Source: Bacillota bacterium (GTDB lineage: Bacteria; Bacillota; Clostridia; Christensenellales; Aristaeellaceae). Taken from it: a stretch of DNA of 64,000 nt. Under the pieces are notes generated by a model that did no database searches, was not told the DNA's origin, and was given only the letters and a program-made list of their open reading frames with translations. The first letter of the stretch is position 1; every line of letters begins with the position of its first letter. This document shows, one piece after another, positions 16,552 to 24,842 of this stretch. The position numbers and the translations under genes are program-made. The stretch is from assembly GCA_023436585.1 (NCBI GenBank), contig JAEZIN010000002.1, forward strand, positions 124,001-188,000. The letters run 5' to 3'.

Positions 16552-17703
16552 ATGCTGTTGATTCGCGGCGGCCTTGTTCACAACGCCATTTCGCCAGAAC
16601 CCTTTATCGCGGATATCCTGATAAACGAAGGCAAGATCCTTTCCATAGGCACGAGCCTCCCTTGCGATAACACGCAGTTGGTGGACGCCGCCAATCTTCA
16701 TGTATACCCCGGTTTTGTGGAAGCACATGGCCACAGCGGCCTGGACGGCTACGGCATTGGATACGAAGGCCAGGACTACAACGAAATGAATGACATCCTG
16801 TCTCCCCAGCTCCGGGCCATCGACGCCATCCAGCCTTTCGACCAAGCCCTTACCGAGGCCAGGGAGGCCGGCGTCACCTGCCTGTGCGTAGGCCCCGGCA
16901 GCGCCAACGTGCTGGGCGGCACCTTTGCCGCCATCAAGCCCATTGGCAAGCGTGTGGACAGGATGCTGGTGAAAAAGGAATGCGCCATGAAATGCGCCTT
17001 CGGCGAAAACCCCAAACGCTGCTATAAGGACAAGGGTGACTCCACCCGCATGTCCACCGCGGCCAAGCTTCGTGAAATGCTGTTCAAGGCCAGGGAATAC
17101 CAGCAGAAGCTGGAAGCCGCCGGGGACGACATGAGCAAGCGGCCGGGCTTCGACATGAAGCTCAACGCTCTTTTGCCGGTTCTGCGCCGGGAAATGCCTT
17201 TGAAGGCCCACGCACACCAGGCCGACGATATGTTCACCGCCCTACGCATCGCCAGGGAATTCAATGTGGACATCACCCTGGAGCACTGCACCGAAGGCCA
17301 CCTCATCGCCGAAGAATTGGCCCAGGAAAACGTGCCCCTGGCGGTAGGCCCCACCCTTGGCCACGCCGTAAAGTTCGAGCTTCGCAACAAAAGCTGGGAA
17401 ACGCCCGGCGTCTTACAAAAGGCCGGCTGCCAGGTATCCATTATCACCGATTCTCCGGTGATCCCGCAAAAGTACCTGCCCTTGTGCGCCGGGCTGGCCG
17501 TCAAATCCGGCATGGACCCCTTCGGCGCGCTGCAGGCCATTACGATAAATCCCGCCCGCCACATCGGCATCGCCGACAGGGTAGGCTCCCTGGAAGCTGG
17601 GAAGGACGCGGACATCGTGCTCACCGACGGCTCCCCCTTTGAAGTAAGCACATCCGTGAAGATGGTGTTCATCGACGGGGAACAGGTATACATGCAGGCT
17701 TAA
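16552..17703 (+). CDS. Metal-dependent amidohydrolase
   Basis: The 383-residue TIM-barrel hydrolase of the imidazolonepropionase-like group begins with a small beta domain (MLLIRGGLVHNAISPEPFIA). The metal motif is VEAHGHSGLDG. Further His ligands lie in LKAHAHQADD (about residues 220-229) and TLEHCTEGHL, and the Asp is in IITDSPVIPQ. NPARHIGIADRVGSLEAGKD near the C-terminus is typical of the family. AGAAAGG supports the ATG at 16,552; a longer frame from 16,507 overlaps the promoter. The substrate is unknown, probably a cyclic amide or dipeptide. Confidence 0.92.
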   Translation: MLLIRGGLVHNAISPEPFIADILINEGKILSIGTSLPCDNTQLVDAANLHVYPGFVEAHGHSGLDGYGIGYEGQDYNEMNDILSPQLRAIDAIQPFDQALTEAREAGVTCLCVGPGSANVLGGTFAAIKPIGKRVDRMLVKKECAMKCAFGENPKRCYKDKGDSTRMSTAAKLREMLFKAREYQQKLEAAGDDMSKRPGFDMKLNALLPVLRREMPLKAHAHQADDMFTALRIAREFNVDITLEHCTEGHLIAEELAQENVPLAVGPTLGHAVKFELRNKSWETPGVLQKAGCQVSIITDSPVIPQKYLPLCAGLAVKSGMDPFGALQAITINPARHIGIADRVGSLEAGKDADIVLTDGSPFEVSTSVKMVFIDGEQVYMQA

Positions 17704-17734
17704 TTGCATATTTCAAAAAAAATGCAACTTTCCC

Positions 17735-17763
17735 TTGCATTTCATGGCTGCCAGGGATATACT
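17735..17763 (+). promoter_or_regulatory. Promoter of the GNAT leader
   Basis: TTGCAT (17,735-17,740), 17 nt, TATACT (17,758-17,763). It lies 32 nt after the amidohydrolase stop, so the leader and GNAT gene have their own transcript. Confidence 0.75.
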
Positions 17764-17796
17764 ACTGCTCAACATCAACGAAAGGGGCTGCAAGCC

Positions 17797-17904
17797 GTGC
17801 TCAAAAAAGTAACCGCCATCCGGAAAAATGATCACGGCAAGTCTGCATCCGAACGCTTCGGTACGCAGGCTTTGGCCCTTTTTGATTTTTTCGGGGCGGC
17901 GTAG
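17797..17904 (+). CDS. Putative 35-residue leader peptide before the GNAT gene
   Basis: A GTG-started frame with AAAGGGG nine nt upstream encodes MLKKVTAIRKNDHGK, a middle SASERFGTQ, and ALALFDFFGAA at the end. It lies between a good promoter and a rho-independent terminator (17,929-17,964), and the acetyltransferase gene follows. This promoter, short ORF, terminator and gene order matches ribosome-mediated attenuation as seen for antibiotic-resistance or amino-acid genes. The Phe-rich end could be the stalling region. What it senses is unknown. Confidence 0.6.
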   Translation: MLKKVTAIRKNDHGKSASERFGTQALALFDFFGAA

Positions 17905-17928
17905 CATCGCTGCATCCCAATCAAAACA

Positions 17929-17964
17929 AAAAGCGGCTAAGGCAAGAAAGTCTTAGCCGCTTTT
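17929..17964 (+). terminator. Candidate attenuator terminator before the GNAT gene
   Basis: AAAAGCGGCTAAG pairs perfectly with CTTAGCCGCTTTT (13 bp, 10-nt loop). The T run is part of the stem. It starts 25 nt after the leader ORF stop and ends 31 nt before the acetyltransferase ATG. Confidence 0.75.
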
Positions 17965-17995
17965 CAATCATACAATTAGAATAGGGGGCTTTGAT

Positions 17996-19027
17996 ATGTT
18001 GAAGACACTGGAAACCAGGCGCATGATTCTCCGCCAGTTCACGCAGGACGACTTTGAAGCTGTCCACAGCTATGGCAGCGTTCCGGAAAACATCATCTAC
18101 ATGCCGTTTAGCCCCAACACTCAGGAGGATACTCGGGCGTTTCTCATACGTTCCATTGCAGCGGCAGAAGAAACCCCCTGCCGGAATTATCAATATGCCG
18201 CGGTGCTCCGTGATACCGGCAAGCTCATCGGCGGCTGTGGTGTGAATCTGTCCGGCGATGAAGCGGAAATCGGCTGGTTATTGCACCGGGATTTCTGGAA
18301 ACAGGGCTTTGGACCCGAAATGGGAAGGGCTTTGCTTGCATTCGGCTTTGACGAGCTTCACATGCACCGTATCATCGCCCGCTGCGATGCGGAAAATTAC
18401 GGCTCGTACCGCGTGATGGAGAAAATCGGCATGCGCCGCGAGGGATTGTTTTTGGATGCGCGCCTGGCAAACAAGCTATCCCACAACAAATATAGCGACG
18501 AACTGTACTATGCCATATTGAAAGAGGAATGGGACATTCAAAAAGAAATCGAGTATTTTAGCGGCCTCCCGGTTCATTTTGACGGATTTGAAGACCTTAA
18601 GGAGATGTCCGACGGGAACATTTCCCTTATCTGCACGTCGAAAAGGCCTGCTGTGCCCGAAAAGAAATTCGTGCCCGCCTACCACTTCGCCGTCGTGAAA
18701 GCCGGGGAAAAGATAGGAAACATCAAGCTTCGGATCGGGTATACCGATGGGCTGTACTACGGCGGGCAGATCGGTTATGACATCGATGAAGCCCACCGCG
18801 GCAACGGATATGCGGCGGCGGCCTGCCGGCTTTTGCTGCCCGTGGCAAAAGCCCACGGCATGCAAAAGCTGCTGATTACCAATATTCCGGCCAACCTTCC
18901 TTCCAGGCGCGTGTGCGAAAAGCTTGGCGCGCGCCTTGTGCGCTTGGCCCGGCTCCCCGAATGGCACGATTTGTACAAGGAAGGCAAGCGCCACGTGAAC
19001 ATTTTCGAATGGAACGTGGAGGCATAA
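17996..19027 (+). CDS. Tandem GNAT N-acetyltransferase
   Basis: The 343-residue protein is two GNAT domains in one chain. Residues 1-165 are RimJ-like: LETRRMILRQFTQDDFEAVH, an acetyl-CoA loop region at RDFWKQGFGPEMGRALLAFG, and NYGSYRVMEKIGMRREG. Residues about 175-343 are a second GNAT with DIDEAHRGNGYAAAACRLLL and VCEKLGARLVRLARLP. Double-domain forms occur in several resistance and protein-modifying enzymes. AGGGGG precedes the ATG. The attenuator-like leader upstream suggests inducible expression. The substrate is unknown. Confidence 0.9.
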   Translation: MLKTLETRRMILRQFTQDDFEAVHSYGSVPENIIYMPFSPNTQEDTRAFLIRSIAAAEETPCRNYQYAAVLRDTGKLIGGCGVNLSGDEAEIGWLLHRDFWKQGFGPEMGRALLAFGFDELHMHRIIARCDAENYGSYRVMEKIGMRREGLFLDARLANKLSHNKYSDELYYAILKEEWDIQKEIEYFSGLPVHFDGFEDLKEMSDGNISLICTSKRPAVPEKKFVPAYHFAVVKAGEKIGNIKLRIGYTDGLYYGGQIGYDIDEAHRGNGYAAAACRLLLPVAKAHGMQKLLITNIPANLPSRRVCEKLGARLVRLARLPEWHDLYKEGKRHVNIFEWNVEA

Positions 19028-19065
19028 GTATCATTCGATCGCGGGCTGATATTTTGTCGTCACCA

Positions 19066-19097
19066 CCCCTGAACCCGAAAGGTTTCAGGGGCGTTTT
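19066..19097 (+). terminator. Terminator of the GNAT gene
   Basis: CCCCTGAACC, loop CGAAA, GGTTTCAGGGG (one unpaired T), then GCGTTTTTA. It lies 39 nt after the stop. Confidence 0.85.
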
Positions 19098-19261
19098 TAT
19101 GTCCCCGCACCAAAACGCTGCCGCCCCATTTCCCTTCGTCTTTGCCTGTATTCATTCTATTCGTATGGCAGCGTAGGGCGGGGGTTTGCTCCCGCTGTTC
19201 GTATCCTCCCTAGGCTAATCCTTTCAGAACAAAAAAATGACACCTCGTAAAATACGGAGTG

Positions 19262-19290
19262 TTTTCACTTTGCCCTTTAACCACTATACT
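19262..19290 (+). promoter_or_regulatory. Promoter of the Lpl-type importer operon
   Basis: TTTTCA (19,262-19,267), 17 nt, TATACT (19,285-19,290), 37 nt before the permease ATG. The rest of the 19,098-19,261 stretch shows no gene. Confidence 0.6.
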
Positions 19291-19327
19291 GTAACAAGAA
19301 AAAAAGAATGTTAGCTTGGAGGAGCCT

Positions 19328-20305
19328 ATGAGCATGGAACATGCCGTCCTCAAGCGAGATGCAAAAAAGACACCGTCCGTTTTCCCCAAAGGCCCCTCCA
19401 GGTTCTGGCTGCGCTTGTGGCGCCAGTGGGGGCTGCAATTGATGGTGATCCCCGGCATCATATGGATGCTGGTGTTTAACTACCTGCCCATGGGCGGCAT
19501 CGTCATGGCCTTCAAGAATTTCCGCCTCTCCTACAAGTCCATTTTCCAAGGTGCATGGATAGGCTCCGATAATTTTCTGGAATTTTTCAAGGACGATTAT
19601 TTTGCCGTCACCATGGTCAATACCCTTGGCATCAGCGTACTTAGGCTCCTGATCGGCTTTCCCCTGCCCATCATCTTCGCGCTTTTATTAAACGAACTGC
19701 GCAATCTGCGCTTTAAAAAAATCATACAGACGGTGTCGTACCTGCCCCACTTCCTGTCCTGGGTGGTGCTGGGCGGCATCATGATCACCTGGCTGAGCAA
19801 GGCCGGCGTCATTAACGATGTGCTTCTGGCCACAGGCATATTAAAGGAACCAATCTCCTTCCTGGGCCGGCCTTCGTATTTCTGGGGACTGGCGCTGATC
19901 TCCGATACCTGGAAGGAGCTGGGCTGGTCGGCCATCATTTATCTGGCCGCCATCGCCAGCGTGGATCAGGAAATGTACGAAGCCGCCACGGTGGACGGGG
20001 CTTCGCGGTTCAAGAAAATATGGTTCATCACGCTGCCGGCCATCAAGGGGACGATTGCGATCCTGTTCATACTGGCGGTGTCCGGCGTTTTGAATTCCAA
20101 CTTTGATCAGATGCTGATCCTGAAAAACGCCTTGAACGCCGAGCGCGCCACGGTGCTGGATATCTATGTGTATGAAATGGGCATGGGCAAGGGGCGCTTC
20201 GGTTACGCCACAGCCATCGGGCTTTTCAAATCGGTGATCGGCACCATCCTGCTTTTGTCTGCCAATGCCTTCTCCAAGCGCGTGCAGGGAAGATCGCTGT
20301 TTTAA
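19328..20305 (+). CDS. Sugar ABC importer permease, LplB type
   Basis: The 325-residue inner-membrane subunit has the LplB/YtcP signature: a long basic N-terminus, then GIIWMLVFNYLPMGGIVMAF, MAFKNFRLSYKSIFQGAWIG, and six helices. The EAA loop is YEAATVDGASRFKKIWFITL. The ATG at 19,328 follows TTGGAGGAG; a second ATG two codons on is possible. First gene of an operon of two permeases and a binding protein, followed by a YesM/YesN pair. Such sets usually import plant-wall oligosaccharides. Confidence 0.94.
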   Translation: MSMEHAVLKRDAKKTPSVFPKGPSRFWLRLWRQWGLQLMVIPGIIWMLVFNYLPMGGIVMAFKNFRLSYKSIFQGAWIGSDNFLEFFKDDYFAVTMVNTLGISVLRLLIGFPLPIIFALLLNELRNLRFKKIIQTVSYLPHFLSWVVLGGIMITWLSKAGVINDVLLATGILKEPISFLGRPSYFWGLALISDTWKELGWSAIIYLAAIASVDQEMYEAATVDGASRFKKIWFITLPAIKGTIAILFILAVSGVLNSNFDQMLILKNALNAERATVLDIYVYEMGMGKGRFGYATAIGLFKSVIGTILLLSANAFSKRVQGRSLF

Positions 20306-20329
20306 CCTTTGGGAAAGGGGGATTCATCC

Positions 20330-21265
20330 ATGCTGCAAGAAAAAAGCGCGCTGCCCCTTCTCCCGCAGCGCAAAAGGCGCATCCGGGAAACCACGGGCGA
20401 GAGGATATTCAGCGTCATCAATGTCCTCATCATGCTAGTCATCGCTTTCCTTTCGCTCTACCCCATCTGGTATGTGTTCGTCAATTCCTTCAACGATGCC
20501 AACGACGCCATGCTGGGGGGCATCTACTGGTGGCCCCGGGTCTTTTCGCTGGAGAATTACAAGGCGGTATTCCGGGATGCCACAGTATTCCGGGCCTATA
20601 CCATCACGGTGCTAAGAACGCTGATCGGCACCGTATGCAGCGTTCTGTTCACATCCATGGTATCTTACGGTCTATCGAAGCCTTACCTGATGCTGCGAAA
20701 GGTATACCTGCTCATCGGCACCGTCACCCTGTTTTTCGGCGGCGGGCTGATCCCCTACTTCCTGGTATTGAAAAGCCTTGGGCTGATTAACAATTTTCTG
20801 GTCTACATCATTCCGGCGCTGTTCAGCTTTTTCAACCTTTTGATCTTCATGAGCTTCTTTCGGGAGCTGCCCCAAGCGCTGGAGGAATCAGCGCGGATCG
20901 ACGGCGCCAACGATTTTCGGATCTTTTTCAGCATTATCTTTCCCCTGTCCATGCCCGTCCTGGCCACCATCGCGCTCTTTAGCGGCGTATACCACTGGAA
21001 CGATTATTTTTCCGGGGTCATGTTCATGACCAACCGCACCGACCTGGAACCGATACAAACCTATCTTTACCGCGTCATCGCCCAGACCTCCGCGCAAGAT
21101 ATACGCTCCGCCGCGGGGGCGGAGGTGGTCACCAAAAACCTTACCACCTCCACCGCCGTAAAATTGGCCACAATGGTCATCACCACCGTGCCCATCGTTT
21201 GCGTGTACCCTTTCCTGCAAAAGTATTTCATCAAGGGCATGCTATTAGGCGCCATCAAGGAATGA
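20330..21265 (+). CDS. Sugar ABC importer permease, LplC type
   Basis: Partner permease, 311 residues, with GERIFSVINVLIMLVIAFLS as first helix, EAA loop EESARIDGANDFRIFFSIIF and C-terminal FLQKYFIKGMLLGAIKE. GAAAGGGGGA supports the start at 20,330 rather than an upstream TTG at 20,309. It follows the LplB gene by 24 nt. Confidence 0.94.
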   Translation: MLQEKSALPLLPQRKRRIRETTGERIFSVINVLIMLVIAFLSLYPIWYVFVNSFNDANDAMLGGIYWWPRVFSLENYKAVFRDATVFRAYTITVLRTLIGTVCSVLFTSMVSYGLSKPYLMLRKVYLLIGTVTLFFGGGLIPYFLVLKSLGLINNFLVYIIPALFSFFNLLIFMSFFRELPQALEESARIDGANDFRIFFSIIFPLSMPVLATIALFSGVYHWNDYFSGVMFMTNRTDLEPIQTYLYRVIAQTSAQDIRSAAGAEVVTKNLTTSTAVKLATMVITTVPIVCVYPFLQKYFIKGMLLGAIKE

Positions 21266-21303
21266 TACCGGGTACGCCCGGTAGCAAATAGAGGAGGTAA
21301 CGT

Positions 21304-22929
21304 ATGAAGAAACTGTTCAAGAGCATCCTTGTCATGCTTCTGGCGCTGGCGCTGATTGCTCCGGCCGGCTCCCTGGCCGAAGCGAAAGCCGATCCCGGCT
21401 GGCAGAAGGACACAAGCCCCATCACCCTGGATTGGTACATCAACTTCAACTGGTTCGGAACGCCATGGGACGGCAGGCTTTTCCCCGCCACGGTCACCAA
21501 GGAAACCGGCGTGAGCATCAACTTCATCTCCCCCGCCGGCAACGCGGACGATAAATTGAATTCCCTGATCGTCAGCGACGAGCTGCCCGACCTGATTACC
21601 CTGGACTGGACCGCGGGCCAAATCCGGGAGATGATCGACGGCGACCTGCTCTTCCCGCTGGATGAACTGGCCAAGGAATACGACCCCTACTTCTTTGAGG
21701 TGGCCGTTCCCTCGCGCCTCAATTGGTACACCCAGCCCGACGGCCACGTGTACGGCTATCCCAACGCCTCCTACACGCCGGAAGACTATGAAAAGTACGA
21801 TACTCTGACCGCCAACTATTCCTTCATGGTCCGTAAGGACATGTACGAAGCCATAGGCAGCCCGGACATGACTACCCCCGAAGGTTTTGTGGCCGCCATC
21901 AAAAAGGCCAAGGAAATGTTCCCCGATGTGAACGGCCAGCCCATCATCCCCTTGGGCTCCCATCCCTTCGGCAGCGTGGGATGCCTGTCCTTTGATGAGA
22001 TGCTGTTCGCCTTCCTGGCCATCCCCTATGTGAATGAGGACGGCACCTACCACGACCGGTTCACCGATCCGGAGTACATCCGCTGGCTCAAGGCCTTTAG
22101 GCAGCTTGGCGCGCAAGGGTATCTGGAAGATGACATCTTCATCGACCAGCGCGACCAAATTTCCGAAAAGATCGCCCAGGGCCGCTACTTCGCATTGATC
22201 TATCAAAACTCCGACCTCACCGACCAGCAGAAGATACTCTGGGATTCCACGCCAGACAACCCCGGCTCCAAGGCGTATATGGCCATTGACGCGCCAAAGA
22301 ATACCAAAGCCGATCCGTACAAGCTGCCCGGCGGCACCATCAACGGCTGGACGCTGACGCTGATCTCCAAAAAGTGCGAGAAGCCCGAACGGGCCATCCG
22401 CTTCCTGAGCTACCTCTTAAGCGAGCACGGCCAGCACCTGATCTGGATGGGCGGCCCCCAGGGCGAAGTGTGGGACTTCAACGAGAAGGGCATTCCCCAA
22501 TGGCTGCCGGAAATCCAGGAGCTGTACAACACCAAGCGGTCCGGCCCGGGCGGCTTTGACGAGACCATCGGCGGCGACGCCAACTACTGGATGCTGATGG
22601 ATAACCCCATGGGCGAACAGTGGAAGGGCGACTTCGTGGCCCACATCCGCCAGCTCAAGGATTGGACGCGGCCCTATGTAACCTATCTTGGCCAGTACAC
22701 CGGCGTCACCTACGTCATTGACACGCCGGAAGCCAACGCCGACCTGAAGATCGACACCGAATGGAGCCTGACGCTGCCCAAGCTTTTGCTTGCGGATAGT
22801 GACGAAGCCTTCGACAAAATACTGAACGACTTCATCGCCAAGCGCGACGAGTACGGCTTTGACCTTATAAAGGCCGAAACCATGCGTCAGATTCAGGCCA
22901 ATATCGAGAAGCTGGGGCTCAACAAGTAA
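21304..22929 (+). CDS. Sugar ABC importer solute-binding protein, LplA type
   Basis: The 541-residue extracellular binding protein has a signal peptide (residues 1-25, MKKLFKSILVMLLALALIAP) and no obvious lipobox. ITLDWYINFNWFGTPWDGRL and TVTKETGVSINFISPAGNAD are typical of the LplA group. AGAGGAGGTAACGT is a near-consensus ribosome site. A 15-bp hairpin after the stop separates it from the two-component genes. Confidence 0.93.
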   Translation: MKKLFKSILVMLLALALIAPAGSLAEAKADPGWQKDTSPITLDWYINFNWFGTPWDGRLFPATVTKETGVSINFISPAGNADDKLNSLIVSDELPDLITLDWTAGQIREMIDGDLLFPLDELAKEYDPYFFEVAVPSRLNWYTQPDGHVYGYPNASYTPEDYEKYDTLTANYSFMVRKDMYEAIGSPDMTTPEGFVAAIKKAKEMFPDVNGQPIIPLGSHPFGSVGCLSFDEMLFAFLAIPYVNEDGTYHDRFTDPEYIRWLKAFRQLGAQGYLEDDIFIDQRDQISEKIAQGRYFALIYQNSDLTDQQKILWDSTPDNPGSKAYMAIDAPKNTKADPYKLPGGTINGWTLTLISKKCEKPERAIRFLSYLLSEHGQHLIWMGGPQGEVWDFNEKGIPQWLPEIQELYNTKRSGPGGFDETIGGDANYWMLMDNPMGEQWKGDFVAHIRQLKDWTRPYVTYLGQYTGVTYVIDTPEANADLKIDTEWSLTLPKLLLADSDEAFDKILNDFIAKRDEYGFDLIKAETMRQIQANIEKLGLNK

Positions 22930-22943
22930 CATCCTGTCCTGCA

Positions 22944-22976
22944 GGCAATCCGGCAAACACTGTTTGCCGGATTGCC
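22944..22976 (+). terminator. Terminator-like hairpin after the binding-protein gene
   Basis: GGCAATCCGGCAAAC pairs perfectly with GTTTGCCGGATTGCC (3-nt loop). It lacks a T run, so it may act as an mRNA 3' stabiliser that limits read-through into the kinase gene. Confidence 0.65.
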
Positions 22977-22999
22977 TTCCCATATAAATATGGTATAAT
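22972..22999 (+). promoter_or_regulatory. Promoter of the two-component operon
   Basis: TTGCCT (22,972-22,977), 16 nt, TATAAT (22,994-22,999). The -35 overlaps the end of the preceding hairpin. Confidence 0.6.
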
Positions 23000-23036
23000 T
23001 GGTTCAAAAGGATAAAACTGGGCCGGTGAGAAATGC

Positions 23037-24842
23037 ATGAAAAAGCTCCTGCGCGCGTTGGCGGGATGGAAGCTGAACAGCAAGTTCACCCTGATCATTT
23101 TTGTGATCGTATTCATCCCTGTCATGGCTCTGACCACCATACTGTTCAACACCACCAGGCAGACGCTGATCAATGAAAAGATCGGCGCTATCCGCCTTTA
23201 CATGGAGCAGATGCATGCGCGCATCCAAAAGACCGTGGATGTGTGCCAGATTACCACCCAGGCCTTCTCCGCCAATGCCAGCCTGCTTACCTACCTGCGC
23301 CGTGTCAAGGGCGGGGATGCCATCGCCGTCATGGACAGCTTGGATTTTTTCAGGAATGATATCGCCACGCTGGGCAAGCTCATGTACGCCAACCCCTATC
23401 TGTATCAAATCAGGATATACGCCGACAGCAGAACCATGCCGGAAATGATGCCCATCCTCTACCGCACCGACAGGATGAACCGCTTGAGCTGGGCTCAGGA
23501 ACCCTACCTTTCGGGCGGGTGGCACTTCAATTATACGGATACGCTTTTCCCGGATTACATCACCAGCCAGACAAAGCATTTGATGTCCCTGGTCACCACC
23601 ATCACCGATCCCATTGCCGGGAAGGTGGGCATCGTGGAGACGGCGGTGCTGATGGACAACATGCTCCCCGACCTGTTTTCCGCCGACCGGCTCAGCTTCC
23701 TTTGCTTTGAAAGCTTCGGCGGCGGCCGCTATTACGATGAAAACCCGCAAAACCCCTGGCCCGGGCATATCAATGAGATTCTTTCCATGGCGCAGGGGGA
23801 AAGGAAAGCGTCCTACGTGCAGCGCGACCTGATGGGTCAGCAGGTGATTCTGGCTACCATGCCCATACCGGAGCTGTCTGGACGGCTGGTGCAGCTTACC
23901 TCCCTGGAGCCGGAGTTCTCCACCATACGGCGGCAGCTATCCGTCTTCTATGTTTGCATGGCATTCTTTCTTGCGGCACTTGTTGTCATCATCAACCAGG
24001 TGGTGAAGGCGGTGCTCAGGCGCTTTTACGCCGTATCCGATGCCATAAGCGAGGTGCAAAGGGGCAACCTGGACGTGATCATGCCCCACAGCGGCAACGA
24101 CGAGGTTTCGCATATCGCGGTTCAGATCAACATCATGCTGGACAAAATCAAGCAATTAATGGCCGACAACACCAAGCGGGAACTGCTGGCGAAGAACGCG
24201 GAAATCCGGGCGCTGCAAAATCAAATCAACGCCCACTTCATCTACAACGTACTGGAATCCATCAAAATGACCGCGGAGGTGGAGGAAAGGTACGAAATTG
24301 CCAACGCGGTGACGGCCCTGGGCAAGCTTCTGCGCTACAGCATGAAATGGGCCTCCCAAAGCGTGACGGTAAAAGAAGAGATAGAGTACATCCGCAATTA
24401 CGTGGCGCTGATCAACCTACGCTTTGAATATAGCATTTTCTTGTCCTTGCGCATCCCGGATGAAATCCTGATGCAAAAGATACCGAAAATGTCCCTGCAG
24501 CCCATTGTGGAAAACGCCATCTGCCATGGCCTGGAGCAGATAGCCCAGGACGCCTTCATATATATCAAGGGCACGGTGGAGGGCGGCGACTGCATCATTG
24601 AAATCACCGATCCCGGCCGGGGCATGTCCGGAGAGCAGCTTGAAGCATTGCACAAAAAGCTGTCCGGCGAACTGGATACAGGTGGCGGCGCCGGCAACGG
24701 CATAGGCCTCAAGAATGTGCAGGACCGGCTTCGCATCACCTTCGGGGAAAGCTACGGGCTGACCATACTTTCCAAGCAGGATTATTACACCAAGGTCATT
24801 GTGAAAATACCGCTGCGAAACGTCGTGGAGGCGCGGGTATGA
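23037..24842 (+). CDS. YesM-type sensor histidine kinase
   Basis: The 601-residue membrane kinase has a first helix at residues 18-38, an extracellular sensor of about 260 residues, and a second helix at 303-325. A HAMP domain (about 326-378) and a His_kinase domain follow. The phosphoacceptor is His400 in LQNQINAHFIYNVLESIKM; Ala replaces the Pro often seen before His-Phe. The ATPase has the N box (VENAICHGLEQ) and GNGIGLKNVQDRL. It overlaps the regulator gene by 4 nt and probably senses the sugar carried by the importer upstream. Confidence 0.94.
   Translation: MKKLLRALAGWKLNSKFTLIIFVIVFIPVMALTTILFNTTRQTLINEKIGAIRLYMEQMHARIQKTVDVCQITTQAFSANASLLTYLRRVKGGDAIAVMDSLDFFRNDIATLGKLMYANPYLYQIRIYADSRTMPEMMPILYRTDRMNRLSWAQEPYLSGGWHFNYTDTLFPDYITSQTKHLMSLVTTITDPIAGKVGIVETAVLMDNMLPDLFSADRLSFLCFESFGGGRYYDENPQNPWPGHINEILSMAQGERKASYVQRDLMGQQVILATMPIPELSGRLVQLTSLEPEFSTIRRQLSVFYVCMAFFLAALVVIINQVVKAVLRRFYAVSDAISEVQRGNLDVIMPHSGNDEVSHIAVQINIMLDKIKQLMADNTKRELLAKNAEIRALQNQINAHFIYNVLESIKMTAEVEERYEIANAVTALGKLLRYSMKWASQSVTVKEEIEYIRNYVALINLRFEYSIFLSLRIPDEILMQKIPKMSLQPIVENAICHGLEQIAQDAFIYIKGTVEGGDCIIEITDPGRGMSGEQLEALHKKLSGELDTGGGAGNGIGLKNVQDRLRITFGESYGLTILSKQDYYTKVIVKIPLRNVVEARV

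Noticed and set aside
24180..24280. Kinase inactivated by Pro to Ala change in the His box
   Set aside because: The NAHFIYN variant is common among YesM-type kinases, and the His, N box and G box are intact.
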